Virus record (IMG/VR): IMGVR_UViG_3300008050_008723
Location: 1-24,687 of that record
Length of the DNA: 24,687 bases
Direction: 5' to 3' (one strand)
Origin: a virus
Shown here: piece after piece, positions 13,183 to 21,703 of the stretch
Layout: each line of letters begins with the position of its first letter
Numbering within the stretch: position 1 is the first letter of the stretch
Translations under genes and position numbers: made by a program
The notes under the pieces: generated by a model
Told to the model about the DNA's origin: nothing
Database searches by the model: none
Seen by the model: only the letters and a program-made list of their open reading frames with translations

Positions 13183-16100
13183 ATGAGCGCTCCTCTCGAT
13201 TATAAATATTTAGATTGGCCTCTTTCGGGAGACCTTTTCGGGGGGCATGACCCCCTTGCGAATGCGGCGCCATTGCTAAAGTTCGCTCGCCTGTTCGCAT
13301 CTTCTATGTCTCCCATTTGGGGAGGTTTCCTGGGATATATGGAGCCTGAGTATGATGAAGACGGCAAAATCATAGACAAACAGCCGGTGGCAGCTGCACC
13401 TATTCGGAGCACGGTCAGCGAAACCCTCCAGGAACCTCAAGACGCCGCCAACGTGAACCTGTGGAATGGACATATGGCAGAAGCACTCGCCGGAGAGGGA
13501 TATCAGCACGCTTTAGATTATCCGTGGTTTTTGGAGGAATATTGGAATGAGCTTTATTCCTCCAGTGGGGTTACCTCGGGTGAAGACGTTATCGACCCAT
13601 GCGTTAACAAACACCGTAAAGACCAATATATAAAAGCCGATTTATCTCGCAAAACCCTGGTAAGACGAAGCTATATTAATCAACGGTTAGATTATGCCGG
13701 CAGGGATGATACATTCGCCATCATTGTATACCGCTTCATGAAGGCGGAGATGGGAGAATATATTCGAAAGTATTTGGAAAACATTCATTCCTCCGATTAT
13801 AAATCCCCGCAGCCAGAACTTTTACTATATCTCTACGAACATATTTCTTATCTCATGGACCTCAAATCCGTTGCTGCGCTCGATTATTTGTGGTCCAAAG
13901 TACCCGAAATTTTCTATCCTTACCGCAACGCATTTCTTAAAATATCCACCTGTAAGTCTCAAGACACATTATGGGATTATGTATGGCCCCTGGGTCTCGT
14001 CGAAGAGGGAATGGGGAATGAGTTAGCGGGATTCACACCCGGTACCGACCCACTTTCAATAATCCCAGATTATGGAACCGAAAAAAGTGAGTGGTTTAGC
14101 CAAAGTTTGGAGATGGAGTTCGAACCTGGCCAAATATGGTGGCGCGAACAATTTAAAGAACGTTTGCCCGATAGTTTTTTAAATTTAAATAGTCTTGGCG
14201 CCGACATTAGATTTTCCATGGCGGATAAATTAGAAGAACATTTAGAAGATTTTTCATATGTTTACGAGACTTTTAATTATAAGCAAGTCGACTATGTAAA
14301 AACAGTCCAGGGAGTGACGGCCCCCAAAGGAGACCCATATCTTGGTTATACCCTTGATGTAAATGACATTTTGGATTGGTATGAGGCAGTCATCGACTCT
14401 ACCTTGGGCCGAGGGTCTGTCGCCGAGAAAAATCAAAAGGCGCTTGATGACGAAAGGGGGGATGTAGATAATTTAGATTTCTCCTTGTGTGAATTAGATC
14501 CTGAACTTGTTGCGCCTTCGTCGAAATGTGGATTTTGCCAACCCAACCCAGATGCGATTGTTCCTGATTGGACTGAGCGTACTTCTTCTGAACCATTTTT
14601 AAATGAAAAAACTTGTGAGTATTGGATTACTATGCTTACTCCCCACAGCCACGTTGGGAGCGATAATAATATATCTTTTATCAAAGCCGATCAAATAAAA
14701 CCCGGGCTCCAAAAATTATTAAAGTTTTATGATAAAGATAGCTCGGATGAAACTGTAAATAAGTTGCTGCCACTAGCGGCCGCTGCGGATTATTATGTCC
14801 CCACTAGAGCCAATTTAAAGATTCGAGTTTTGATCACCATCAGCGCCGATGTGTTGAATGACGTGGGGGATGCCAACGCCTCGGGCGCCGATTCCGACGA
14901 TAAAGATGGGACGGGCGCGCCAGGGGGATCCCCAGCACCAAAATCAGTTGTCCTTAAGGCTGATGATATACGTCCCTTCTTTAGAGCCGCGACCGCAAAA
15001 ATGTTTTCCTATGGGGTGGCTTACGAAATAGCGGTGTTTAAGGGAGAAAGCCCGGTTTATCCCGGTCTTTATTTCGGGCCGACGACGGCTTCCGGTACGA
15101 TAGGCAACGGACTCCGGTTATATCGGAGCAAATTAATTCGTTTCTTGCGCCGAAATAAGTGTATTATCAACCCTCTTCGTAAAAACTTAGCTAAACTCGA
15201 AGAAGTTACTTTAAATTTTGATGATAATTTCTCTCTTCTGTCGGTGGTGGCTAAAAAAATGGGTTGCCCACCAGAAGAAATTTCTAATGGGTTCGAAGAA
15301 TTTAAAAATATGTCCCCAATTAATGACTCGGATATTTCATTAATTGTAGCCCAGTTGCCCAAAGTGGTTTTAGATATTACTGGCAACGAAGCTATGCACT
15401 GGCAAGAATTCGCCACAGTTTATGTGGGTATAGAGGGTATTGAAGTCTCTGCCGTCGAACCTACTTCGGCTCCCAAAACCCCCGGTGATTGTAATGCTAA
15501 TGCTGTGTTGCATGGCATAGGAAAGCCGGTAGTAGCTATGGGAACCCAAATGTTTGGCCAAATTTTAAATTTCCCCCAATTATTTATGGCGCAATTAGGA
15601 AACCAAGTTTGTTATACTATGGAAAAGAAAAAGAAGAAAGATCTCGAACTAGATAGTCCTAAAACTCAACTGGCTCGATTTAAAGATCAGTGGGCGCGCC
15701 AACTAGACGCTGAAGATACTGTCTTCCAAAATTTGCCACAGATACTGGAAGACGCAGATAATTTAGATGACTTGTTTACTAATTTGATTGATAAATTGGG
15801 AGTATGCGGAATGGCGGCCCTGCTCAATGTGGGGTTGGATTGCATAACATCCGGAGTTTCTGCCGAAACCTCCTTAAAATCGTTGGTAGTTTCACGAATT
15901 AAGAATTTTAGCGATAAGCAGCTTGAAGGCCTCTTTTTCCAAATGAATCCAGGTCTCCAAGAATTAATTAAAAATTCTGTCGACGAGCTTACAAGTATCC
16001 CCCTTCCGTGGGAGGCTGGCTATCAAGCTGGGAGTTATATAGGCGCCGGCGTAAGTTATCAAACTAAAAAAATAGATAAACTACATAAAGAACAATATGC

Positions 16101-16416
16101 ATCGGCAGGGGCCCCAATTGCTTCCGAAGAAAAACCCTACAAAGAAGAGGAAATTCTTGAGTGGCCCGCCGGCTGTCAAAAAAACCAGTGGTTCCAGCCT
16201 CCTGACGAAAGTGAATATGAATATATGTGGATAGATTATGATACTTTAAAATTTTATAGTAAAAGAAAGGAAGATGTCCCCCAAGAGGAAAGGAAGTATG
16301 GCACGGTAGACCTTTCCACATTTAGCAAGGATCACGCAGCTTTTGAATGCCGCCCGGTAAAGATCACGATCAAGATCCCACTCACCGAGACACCCGCATC
16401 AGAGGAGAAATCGTAA
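13183..16416 (+). CDS. Large virion protein of unknown function (1077 aa)
   Basis: 1077 aa, four bases after the previous stop. No known domain recognised. Visible parts: an aromatic and acidic N-terminus with GDLFGGHDP; a helical region around residues 150-270; a Cys pair in KCGFCQPNP (about 448-455); a Gly/Asp/Ser-rich linker (about 565-585); a mixed alpha/beta region with KMFSYGVAYEIAVFKG; a Lys-rich stretch (about 808-816) followed by helices with paired Cys in VCGMAALLNVGLDC (about 875-888); and a Cys-containing C-terminus. Position between hub/spike-like genes and the gp25-gp6 wedge genes makes a baseplate or tail component very likely. In T4 the large wedge protein gp7 (1032 aa) is of similar size, but I see no clear sequence match. 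Its stop overlaps the next start as TAATG. Confidence 0.75.
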   Translation: MSAPLDYKYLDWPLSGDLFGGHDPLANAAPLLKFARLFASSMSPIWGGFLGYMEPEYDEDGKIIDKQPVAAAPIRSTVSETLQEPQDAANVNLWNGHMAEALAGEGYQHALDYPWFLEEYWNELYSSSGVTSGEDVIDPCVNKHRKDQYIKADLSRKTLVRRSYINQRLDYAGRDDTFAIIVYRFMKAEMGEYIRKYLENIHSSDYKSPQPELLLYLYEHISYLMDLKSVAALDYLWSKVPEIFYPYRNAFLKISTCKSQDTLWDYVWPLGLVEEGMGNELAGFTPGTDPLSIIPDYGTEKSEWFSQSLEMEFEPGQIWWREQFKERLPDSFLNLNSLGADIRFSMADKLEEHLEDFSYVYETFNYKQVDYVKTVQGVTAPKGDPYLGYTLDVNDILDWYEAVIDSTLGRGSVAEKNQKALDDERGDVDNLDFSLCELDPELVAPSSKCGFCQPNPDAIVPDWTERTSSEPFLNEKTCEYWITMLTPHSHVGSDNNISFIKADQIKPGLQKLLKFYDKDSSDETVNKLLPLAAAADYYVPTRANLKIRVLITISADVLNDVGDANASGADSDDKDGTGAPGGSPAPKSVVLKADDIRPFFRAATAKMFSYGVAYEIAVFKGESPVYPGLYFGPTTASGTIGNGLRLYRSKLIRFLRRNKCIINPLRKNLAKLEEVTLNFDDNFSLLSVVAKKMGCPPEEISNGFEEFKNMSPINDSDISLIVAQLPKVVLDITGNEAMHWQEFATVYVGIEGIEVSAVEPTSAPKTPGDCNANAVLHGIGKPVVAMGTQMFGQILNFPQLFMAQLGNQVCYTMEKKKKKDLELDSPKTQLARFKDQWARQLDAEDTVFQNLPQILEDADNLDDLFTNLIDKLGVCGMAALLNVGLDCITSGVSAETSLKSLVVSRIKNFSDKQLEGLFFQMNPGLQELIKNSVDELTSIPLPWEAGYQAGSYIGAGVSYQTKKIDKLHKEQYASAGAPIASEEKPYKEEEILEWPAGCQKNQWFQPPDESEYEYMWIDYDTLKFYSKRKEDVPQEERKYGTVDLSTFSKDHAAFECRPVKITIKIPLTETPASEEKS
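16401..16407 (+). promoter_or_regulatory. Shine-Dalgarno that sets the start of the 1626-aa protein
   Basis: AGAGGAG stands eight bases before ATG 16416. An in-frame ATG at 16347 has no comparable site and would overlap the preceding gene by 70 bases. Confidence 0.6.
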
Positions 16417-19400
16417 TGCCTGAATGCGCCGACAGAGAGTGTAAAATCCAGGAAAATCTTAAAGTTCTTGATCGGATTGCACAGGACCATGTCACGTCCC
16501 TCCATGACGCCGGAGACCACGAAGGGGAATATGAAGCCCAATTGGGCTGGTTGCTACGGGTGGGAGACGAAAATGACTGGTCATCCACCGAGTATCCATA
16601 TCCTGGAACATTTACTCTTACCCAAAAAGATGTAGATAATTTTAGAGCCACTCATCCGAAGTCTATCCTCGTTAAGAAGCCCAAGGGAAAATCTGTAACT
16701 GCCAAAACATCCCCCGGCACCATCGGGCCATCCTCTAATTGGGGATTCATCGGAGACCAAATTGAGAAATTAGGCGGCGCGATAGCCGATTACGATTATT
16801 ACAAAAGCTCCTTTGGCATGTATTTAGCAGTACCAAGAAATTCTGGCGGCTCCTCTCTCGGATATTCGGCTACTTCTCCCCCCACCCCCCAACAACTTAA
16901 TCATCGGTCAGTGTCCGACAACAGTACTTATTTCACCGAAGAAAGCGCTACGACATCCACGGCATCCACGGCATCCACGACTTCGACGACTTCGACGATT
17001 GAGTCGGACACCAGTACTACGACTACCACCACAAGTACAACGGAGACCACCACTCCAACTGGAACTGAGACTACTACTTCGACTACAATCCGGGTGGTGG
17101 TAGAAGAAGAAGAGAAGAAAACAAAGGAAGAAAAGCAGGCCGAAAAGGATGCCGCCAAGGCAGAGAAAAAGGCTAAAAGGTCCGAGAAAAAATGGGAAAC
17201 CCAAAAATCTGTCAAAACGATGGCAGAGCGAGCCCAAGAATGTCAGAGTTTTACTCCCATTACCACCGAAGTCGATGGAAAAGAAGAAGTTATTGTCAGT
17301 GAGGGGTGTGATATGCGCCCGTCATCAACTGAATTTGGCGCTGCAGGTTCGGTTGGTATAGCGCTAGACAATATAGCAGATGAAGCTTTTGAGCACCTAA
17401 TTGAAGGAATAGTGACTTTAGTAGAAAATAATTTGATATCTTCTGAAGTCGTATTAGACGCCCTAAGTCAGGTTCCTGGCGCCAATTTAGTATCGTCGCT
17501 GGTAAAACAGCTTAAAGAATGTCCCAAGCCACCAATGATCGCACCGCCCCTCACGGACATTTTTAAAACCATAGAGTTGGATTTTTGTAGTGGTAATGGT
17601 GTAAGTGCCGAAATAACTCTACCTGTATTCGAACCCAAGCGTATCGGCCCGTTTAATGACATCCCCGGTCTCATCATTCAGGCTGGCGAAGACGCTTTCG
17701 AGTTGCTTGTTTTTAATTTAATCACAACCGCGTTGAAGATGATTGTAAATATTAGTTTAAATTTATCTTGCGAGGTTTTAAAAGACGCTGCTACCTTGGT
17801 TGGTGGAAGTAACCTTAAAGACGCTTTAAAGGCCGCCATTTGTGGACCCTCTGCTAATGATGCGGAGGTCGCGAAAGGCCTCAATGACATTCTCCAGGCT
17901 CTAAACTCCATTGGAAATGTGGGCGAGGACTGTGTGGAAGATTTTATCAATAAGGTTAGCGACACTTTGACCAACCAAGAGGCTCAAAATTTATTGAGGG
18001 GAACTCCATCACCGGCAACTTTGGCGTATGTTCAAGAAATTATTCAAACCGACTGCACTTGCATGGGGGATATAAGTGATGATGGGATAACAAAACTATT
18101 TGGGGGCCTGGGCAACGTTATTGACCCCTCCATTATAACGCCCTTCCTCGAAAGTCCACCGCTTTCGTTGCCATTTAATCCCGATTTGTGTCGAGATCTC
18201 TCAAATATCAAAGATTTTGAGAAAGCGCGCGCCGCAATGCTAGCAAATAGAGGACTGACGCCCGACGAAATAGATCATCAACAGGCTGCAGCACGCGCCA
18301 GACAGAATCAATTACTGGACGACCTGAACAATCTCCTGGCCGGCCTCGGCGAACTAAAATTGCCTGACTTAGTAAGTAATGATCCCGAATGTCCCGAAAA
18401 GGGGATTCTCCCTAACACAGATGTGTCTACGGCCGCAGCTACCACCCAAGCCTTTGATGGGATGTACGATGCAGTTAACGAAATTTTTCTGAATGATCTG
18501 ATCGGGCGCCGTGGATTATTAAATTTGATTTTAAGTGATATTCGGGGAACGGGCTTTAAAAAACACACGGATTTTTATAAGCGCCTCTTTGGAGATGATG
18601 TATCGAGTCAGTTGGGTTATTTCGAAAGAGTAGCTGACGGTTATGACGGGGATAGAAAAAATGCTTATTGGCCCCTCGTCTCCACTAACAAGGAGTCTCC
18701 CATCATAGGAGTTTTCCCAGACACCGTGGCCCTTGATCTACAGAATAAATTAGCCGCCATGTATCCCAATTTTTTATCAACTAGTGATATTAAATTTGTG
18801 ATGCCGCTGGCCCCCTATACACCCATCAAACAAAGCGATTTAATACTCCGCTACGATGGGTGGGATGAAGTCGATGTCACTGACACCCCTTTTTCCGGTA
18901 AAAAACTCCAGTATTGGTCGGAGATCCAATACGAGCATTTTGTATTAGATCTGCAAGGAAACCCCGCGTGGGGGACTGCATTTGGTGTCTCCATAAATAA
19001 TTTATTTGATGATAAGGTTTCTTATGGGGGAAGCCGATATATTTCTACCGGTTCTCAAAATTATATAGATTCCCTTTATACTACTCCCCCTCCCTTTTCT
19101 GCAGAGGGGGTGACATTGCCAACGGGCCCCACCCCTCCTTCGGATACAGCAACAAAACGCGCCCCCACTGATGTACTGGAGACTAACATCCAGGAATTAG
19201 AATATAGTAGTGAACCTGAGTTTCCCCAACTTAAAGAATCTCCCCAAGCCGAGATTTTTGGTAAAATGGTTTATAATTCCTGTATCCAGGCGATGGAAGC
19301 CGAAAGAGCCAGCAGTGTAGCCTCTTTTTGCTCGGGCGAATTATTTAATTATATTCATTCGTCACTTCTGAGAAAGCTAGCACTGAAAATTTCCGAAAAT

Positions 19401-21296
19401 GCGCGCTCTTTTGATTTTGGTTTCGATGCTAAATTATCTCCTGAAATTAAAATTTTAACGGATTATGAAAAGTATGGAGGCTCGGAGGAAATGCCGCCGT
19501 TTTATATCGAACCCCCCAAGTATGGCGGCTGGCTCGGCTTTTATGATGCTATGGTACCCGAAGTAGATGCCTGTGAACGGAAACCTATTGTGGATTTTGA
19601 TGATATTTCCCGCCGCGTAAATAAATTAAACGATAAATTTAAAGATGACCCACGTTTAGAATATAACCCCCTCTGTGTAATCGAACCACCCTATGCTCGC
19701 ATTTTAGAAAAAGAAGCTGCAGCAGCTATAGAGGGGACCATCATTGCCCTTACGCGAATTTATGTGGTAGAAGCTTTTATTAAAGGAATGCCAGTCTTCT
19801 CCCTGTTTGAGGCCAAATATCCAGAAACTTTTGATGAGGTTTTATTCGGTTATATTGCCGAGAAGATGTCTAAAGATCTTCTAGAAATAACTCGTAAGAT
19901 GATCTTAACGGGCCAACTTAAAAAAGAAACTTTTTATTATATTTTTTTAGAGCAAGTAGTCCAAAATTTTGGCAGAAAAGTTGAGATTGGAGATATTACT
20001 CCCACAGCCGATGAACAGGACGCTCTCGATAAAATTAATTATATTACTCAAAGATGGGAAGAACCTACAGGTTCATGGAAAAAAATAAAGAAAAACCGAC
20101 AATTTCATAAATATATGAGTGCCACCGCCAAATACGCACGGATAATTTTGAGGAGATATATCGCAGAGAGTTTAAAAGAAGTATCCCAAAGCTGCCGCTC
20201 CGCACTTGAGCCAGGTATTTATGATTTATCTAGTTTAGTTTTTGGCTCCCCCGCCTGGATGATTGGTGCACTTACTGATGCGGGCCCTTTGGATGTCCCC
20301 GATAGTACAATGCAAAGTCACATCCCAGAAAATTATCTCTCCACTTTAAACCCCGTCACTATGGCTGAAGCTACACAATCAGATTTTTTCCCTTTTGTTT
20401 TAGAAAAATACATCACAATTGAGAGTTATGAATCGGGCGAATGCCCCGAGTGCCCCGTTACGGTTAATCTTGGAGGAGAATTTCCTTTAAGCCCCATTCC
20501 TTTGGGCGAATCTACCATTACAAATATTGAGGAGTGGCAAGCTTGGGTAACTTCAAACCAAGCAGTGTTGTCTGAGTATAAAATTAAAGATGGGTGGAAG
20601 AGTTGGAGTTTTGGGTTAAGAATTTCCTGTATTATCCCGGCGGCCTATAGTAATAAGACGGACGCCTTGTCGGCTATCTCCGCGTTAGATGCTCTGTCTT
20701 TTAAATCTTATAAGGTAGCGGGAGACCCCGAAGATCTTCTCATTATTCCCCTGCTATCCACCGAAATTCCAATTGATAATGAACAGCAAATATCGGCAGT
20801 ATTGATGAGCCAATATGATACGACCTGCTTGGTTAATCAAATGGTAGAAAGCCCCGAGTACCAAACTTTGTTTAATTATTGTTTTCCTTTATCTAGTTTG
20901 CTTTCATTGATGACTATTTATACCATAGAGGGGTTCCTCCCCGCGCTCGGGCAGGAATGGGAAGAGATAAATTCTCCCAAAACAGGTACGAATTACGAAG
21001 ATGCGGGCGGTGTTGCGGGAGGGCGATCTTTGAGTCAATTTCGAAGCTGGGATCAGGAGACCTTTAGAAGGACAAAGAAAACTCTTAGAAAAATGTTTAG
21101 AACTAATTATTATATACGAGATCTGGATTATGAAGACCCCGAAAAAGAAGATAAAGAGAAAAATGACAAAAAAGCTAAAATTTCCTTTCCCAAAATTAAA
21201 GTGGGTGATAAATCAGTCCGGATGCCCTGGTGGATGCGCAAGATGTTGCGCCCAAAACCAATTGACAGATGCGACGTAGACCAGGAGGATAAATAA
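16416..21296 (+). CDS. Giant virion protein with Ser/Thr-repeat linker (1626 aa)
   Basis: 1626 aa from ATG 16416. Three parts stand out. An N-terminal globular part (1-150) is followed by a flexible linker: about 45 residues almost wholly Ser and Thr (roughly 178-224), including five S-T-x tripeptides, then an acidic/Lys-rich helix (229-268). The long remainder is mostly helical with amphipathic repeats, several Cys (DCTCMGD near 545; ECPECP near 1343), a possible coiled coil (about 612-645), and a very charged C-terminus (about 1560-1600) ending in basic residues. I recognise no domain. Its location directly before gp25 and gp6 suggests a baseplate or tail component. There are no signal or membrane segments. 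It is one of the largest genes such a phage would carry and needs a structure-based search to classify. Confidence 0.75.
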   Translation: MPECADRECKIQENLKVLDRIAQDHVTSLHDAGDHEGEYEAQLGWLLRVGDENDWSSTEYPYPGTFTLTQKDVDNFRATHPKSILVKKPKGKSVTAKTSPGTIGPSSNWGFIGDQIEKLGGAIADYDYYKSSFGMYLAVPRNSGGSSLGYSATSPPTPQQLNHRSVSDNSTYFTEESATTSTASTASTTSTTSTIESDTSTTTTTTSTTETTTPTGTETTTSTTIRVVVEEEEKKTKEEKQAEKDAAKAEKKAKRSEKKWETQKSVKTMAERAQECQSFTPITTEVDGKEEVIVSEGCDMRPSSTEFGAAGSVGIALDNIADEAFEHLIEGIVTLVENNLISSEVVLDALSQVPGANLVSSLVKQLKECPKPPMIAPPLTDIFKTIELDFCSGNGVSAEITLPVFEPKRIGPFNDIPGLIIQAGEDAFELLVFNLITTALKMIVNISLNLSCEVLKDAATLVGGSNLKDALKAAICGPSANDAEVAKGLNDILQALNSIGNVGEDCVEDFINKVSDTLTNQEAQNLLRGTPSPATLAYVQEIIQTDCTCMGDISDDGITKLFGGLGNVIDPSIITPFLESPPLSLPFNPDLCRDLSNIKDFEKARAAMLANRGLTPDEIDHQQAAARARQNQLLDDLNNLLAGLGELKLPDLVSNDPECPEKGILPNTDVSTAAATTQAFDGMYDAVNEIFLNDLIGRRGLLNLILSDIRGTGFKKHTDFYKRLFGDDVSSQLGYFERVADGYDGDRKNAYWPLVSTNKESPIIGVFPDTVALDLQNKLAAMYPNFLSTSDIKFVMPLAPYTPIKQSDLILRYDGWDEVDVTDTPFSGKKLQYWSEIQYEHFVLDLQGNPAWGTAFGVSINNLFDDKVSYGGSRYISTGSQNYIDSLYTTPPPFSAEGVTLPTGPTPPSDTATKRAPTDVLETNIQELEYSSEPEFPQLKESPQAEIFGKMVYNSCIQAMEAERASSVASFCSGELFNYIHSSLLRKLALKISENARSFDFGFDAKLSPEIKILTDYEKYGGSEEMPPFYIEPPKYGGWLGFYDAMVPEVDACERKPIVDFDDISRRVNKLNDKFKDDPRLEYNPLCVIEPPYARILEKEAAAAIEGTIIALTRIYVVEAFIKGMPVFSLFEAKYPETFDEVLFGYIAEKMSKDLLEITRKMILTGQLKKETFYYIFLEQVVQNFGRKVEIGDITPTADEQDALDKINYITQRWEEPTGSWKKIKKNRQFHKYMSATAKYARIILRRYIAESLKEVSQSCRSALEPGIYDLSSLVFGSPAWMIGALTDAGPLDVPDSTMQSHIPENYLSTLNPVTMAEATQSDFFPFVLEKYITIESYESGECPECPVTVNLGGEFPLSPIPLGESTITNIEEWQAWVTSNQAVLSEYKIKDGWKSWSFGLRISCIIPAAYSNKTDALSAISALDALSFKSYKVAGDPEDLLIIPLLSTEIPIDNEQQISAVLMSQYDTTCLVNQMVESPEYQTLFNYCFPLSSLLSLMTIYTIEGFLPALGQEWEEINSPKTGTNYEDAGGVAGGRSLSQFRSWDQETFRRTKKTLRKMFRTNYYIRDLDYEDPEKEDKEKNDKKAKISFPKIKVGDKSVRMPWWMRKMLRPKPIDRCDVDQEDK
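16956..17000 (+). repeat. Five 9-base tandem repeats encoding S-T-(A/T/I) units
   Basis: Five in-frame 9-base units run from TCCACGGCA (twice) through TCCACGACT and TCGACGACT to TCGACGATT, encoding STA, STA, STT, STT, STI. They lie at the start of the Thr-rich linker of the giant protein. Slippage in units of nine would change linker length without breaking the frame. Confidence 0.8.
21283..21289 (+). promoter_or_regulatory. Strong Shine-Dalgarno of the gp25 gene
   Basis: AGGAGGA lies six bases before ATG 21296, inside the end of the giant-protein gene. This near-ideal site fits high expression of a baseplate wedge protein. Confidence 0.55.
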
Positions 21297-21685
21297 TGGC
21301 AGGATTTTCACCAGCACTTCCTTTAACAATTACAGCGGAAGACGGTCCTTATGGATTAACCAAAACAATTGAGGAAATGACTAAACAAAATTTAAAAACT
21401 TTAGTATTGACGTGCCCGGGAGAGAGGATGATGGATCCCGAATTCGGGGTGGGAATGAGAAACTTTCTCTTCTTAGGAAACGTCGAGGATACCTATGATC
21501 AGATAAGTGACAGATTAGTCGCGCAAGCGAAAATATATATGGATTACATTTCTATAGATGATATTATATTTAATGAAGGAACTGCCAATCCATCTCAATT
21601 CGAAACTAATTCAGTCTCAATCGCGATTAAATTCACGATTCTACCACTAAATCTGAAGGATATTTTAGCATTACCTATTTATTAG
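21296..21685 (+). CDS. 25: Baseplate wedge protein, T4 gp25-like
   Basis: 129 aa. gp25 (gpW/gp25 family, lysozyme-like fold) is part of the baseplate wedge core and helps start sheath assembly. The core motif is plain: LKTLVLTCPGERMMDPEFG (about 33-51) followed by VGMRNFLFL, matching the TCPGER.M.PEFG.GLR.FLF pattern of the family; the Glu of PGER and the following region form the conserved EPR-like core. Size equals T4 gp25 (132 aa). The gene starts in a TAATG overlap with the giant-protein gene and is followed 18 bases later by gp6, the usual order in T4-like phages. Confidence 0.93.
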   Translation: MAGFSPALPLTITAEDGPYGLTKTIEEMTKQNLKTLVLTCPGERMMDPEFGVGMRNFLFLGNVEDTYDQISDRLVAQAKIYMDYISIDDIIFNEGTANPSQFETNSVSIAIKFTILPLNLKDILALPIY

Positions 21686-21703
21686 TAATGAGGAAACTTA
21701 TAC

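Noticed and set aside
13201-13208. TATAAATA, identical to the T4 late promoter box
   Set aside because: It lies 18 bases inside the 1077-aa gene and encodes part of DYKYL; a promoter there would not serve a gene start nearby. Single chance match in A+T-rich DNA is likelier.
16347-16415. Earlier ATG for the 1626-aa protein
   Set aside because: 70-base overlap with the preceding gene and no Shine-Dalgarno, whereas AGAGGAG stands before ATG 16416.
16908-17237. Antisense open frames over the Thr-rich linker
   Set aside because: They arise from the simple repeat (Val- or Ser/Arg-rich translations) opposite a clear gene and have no ribosome site or conserved motif.
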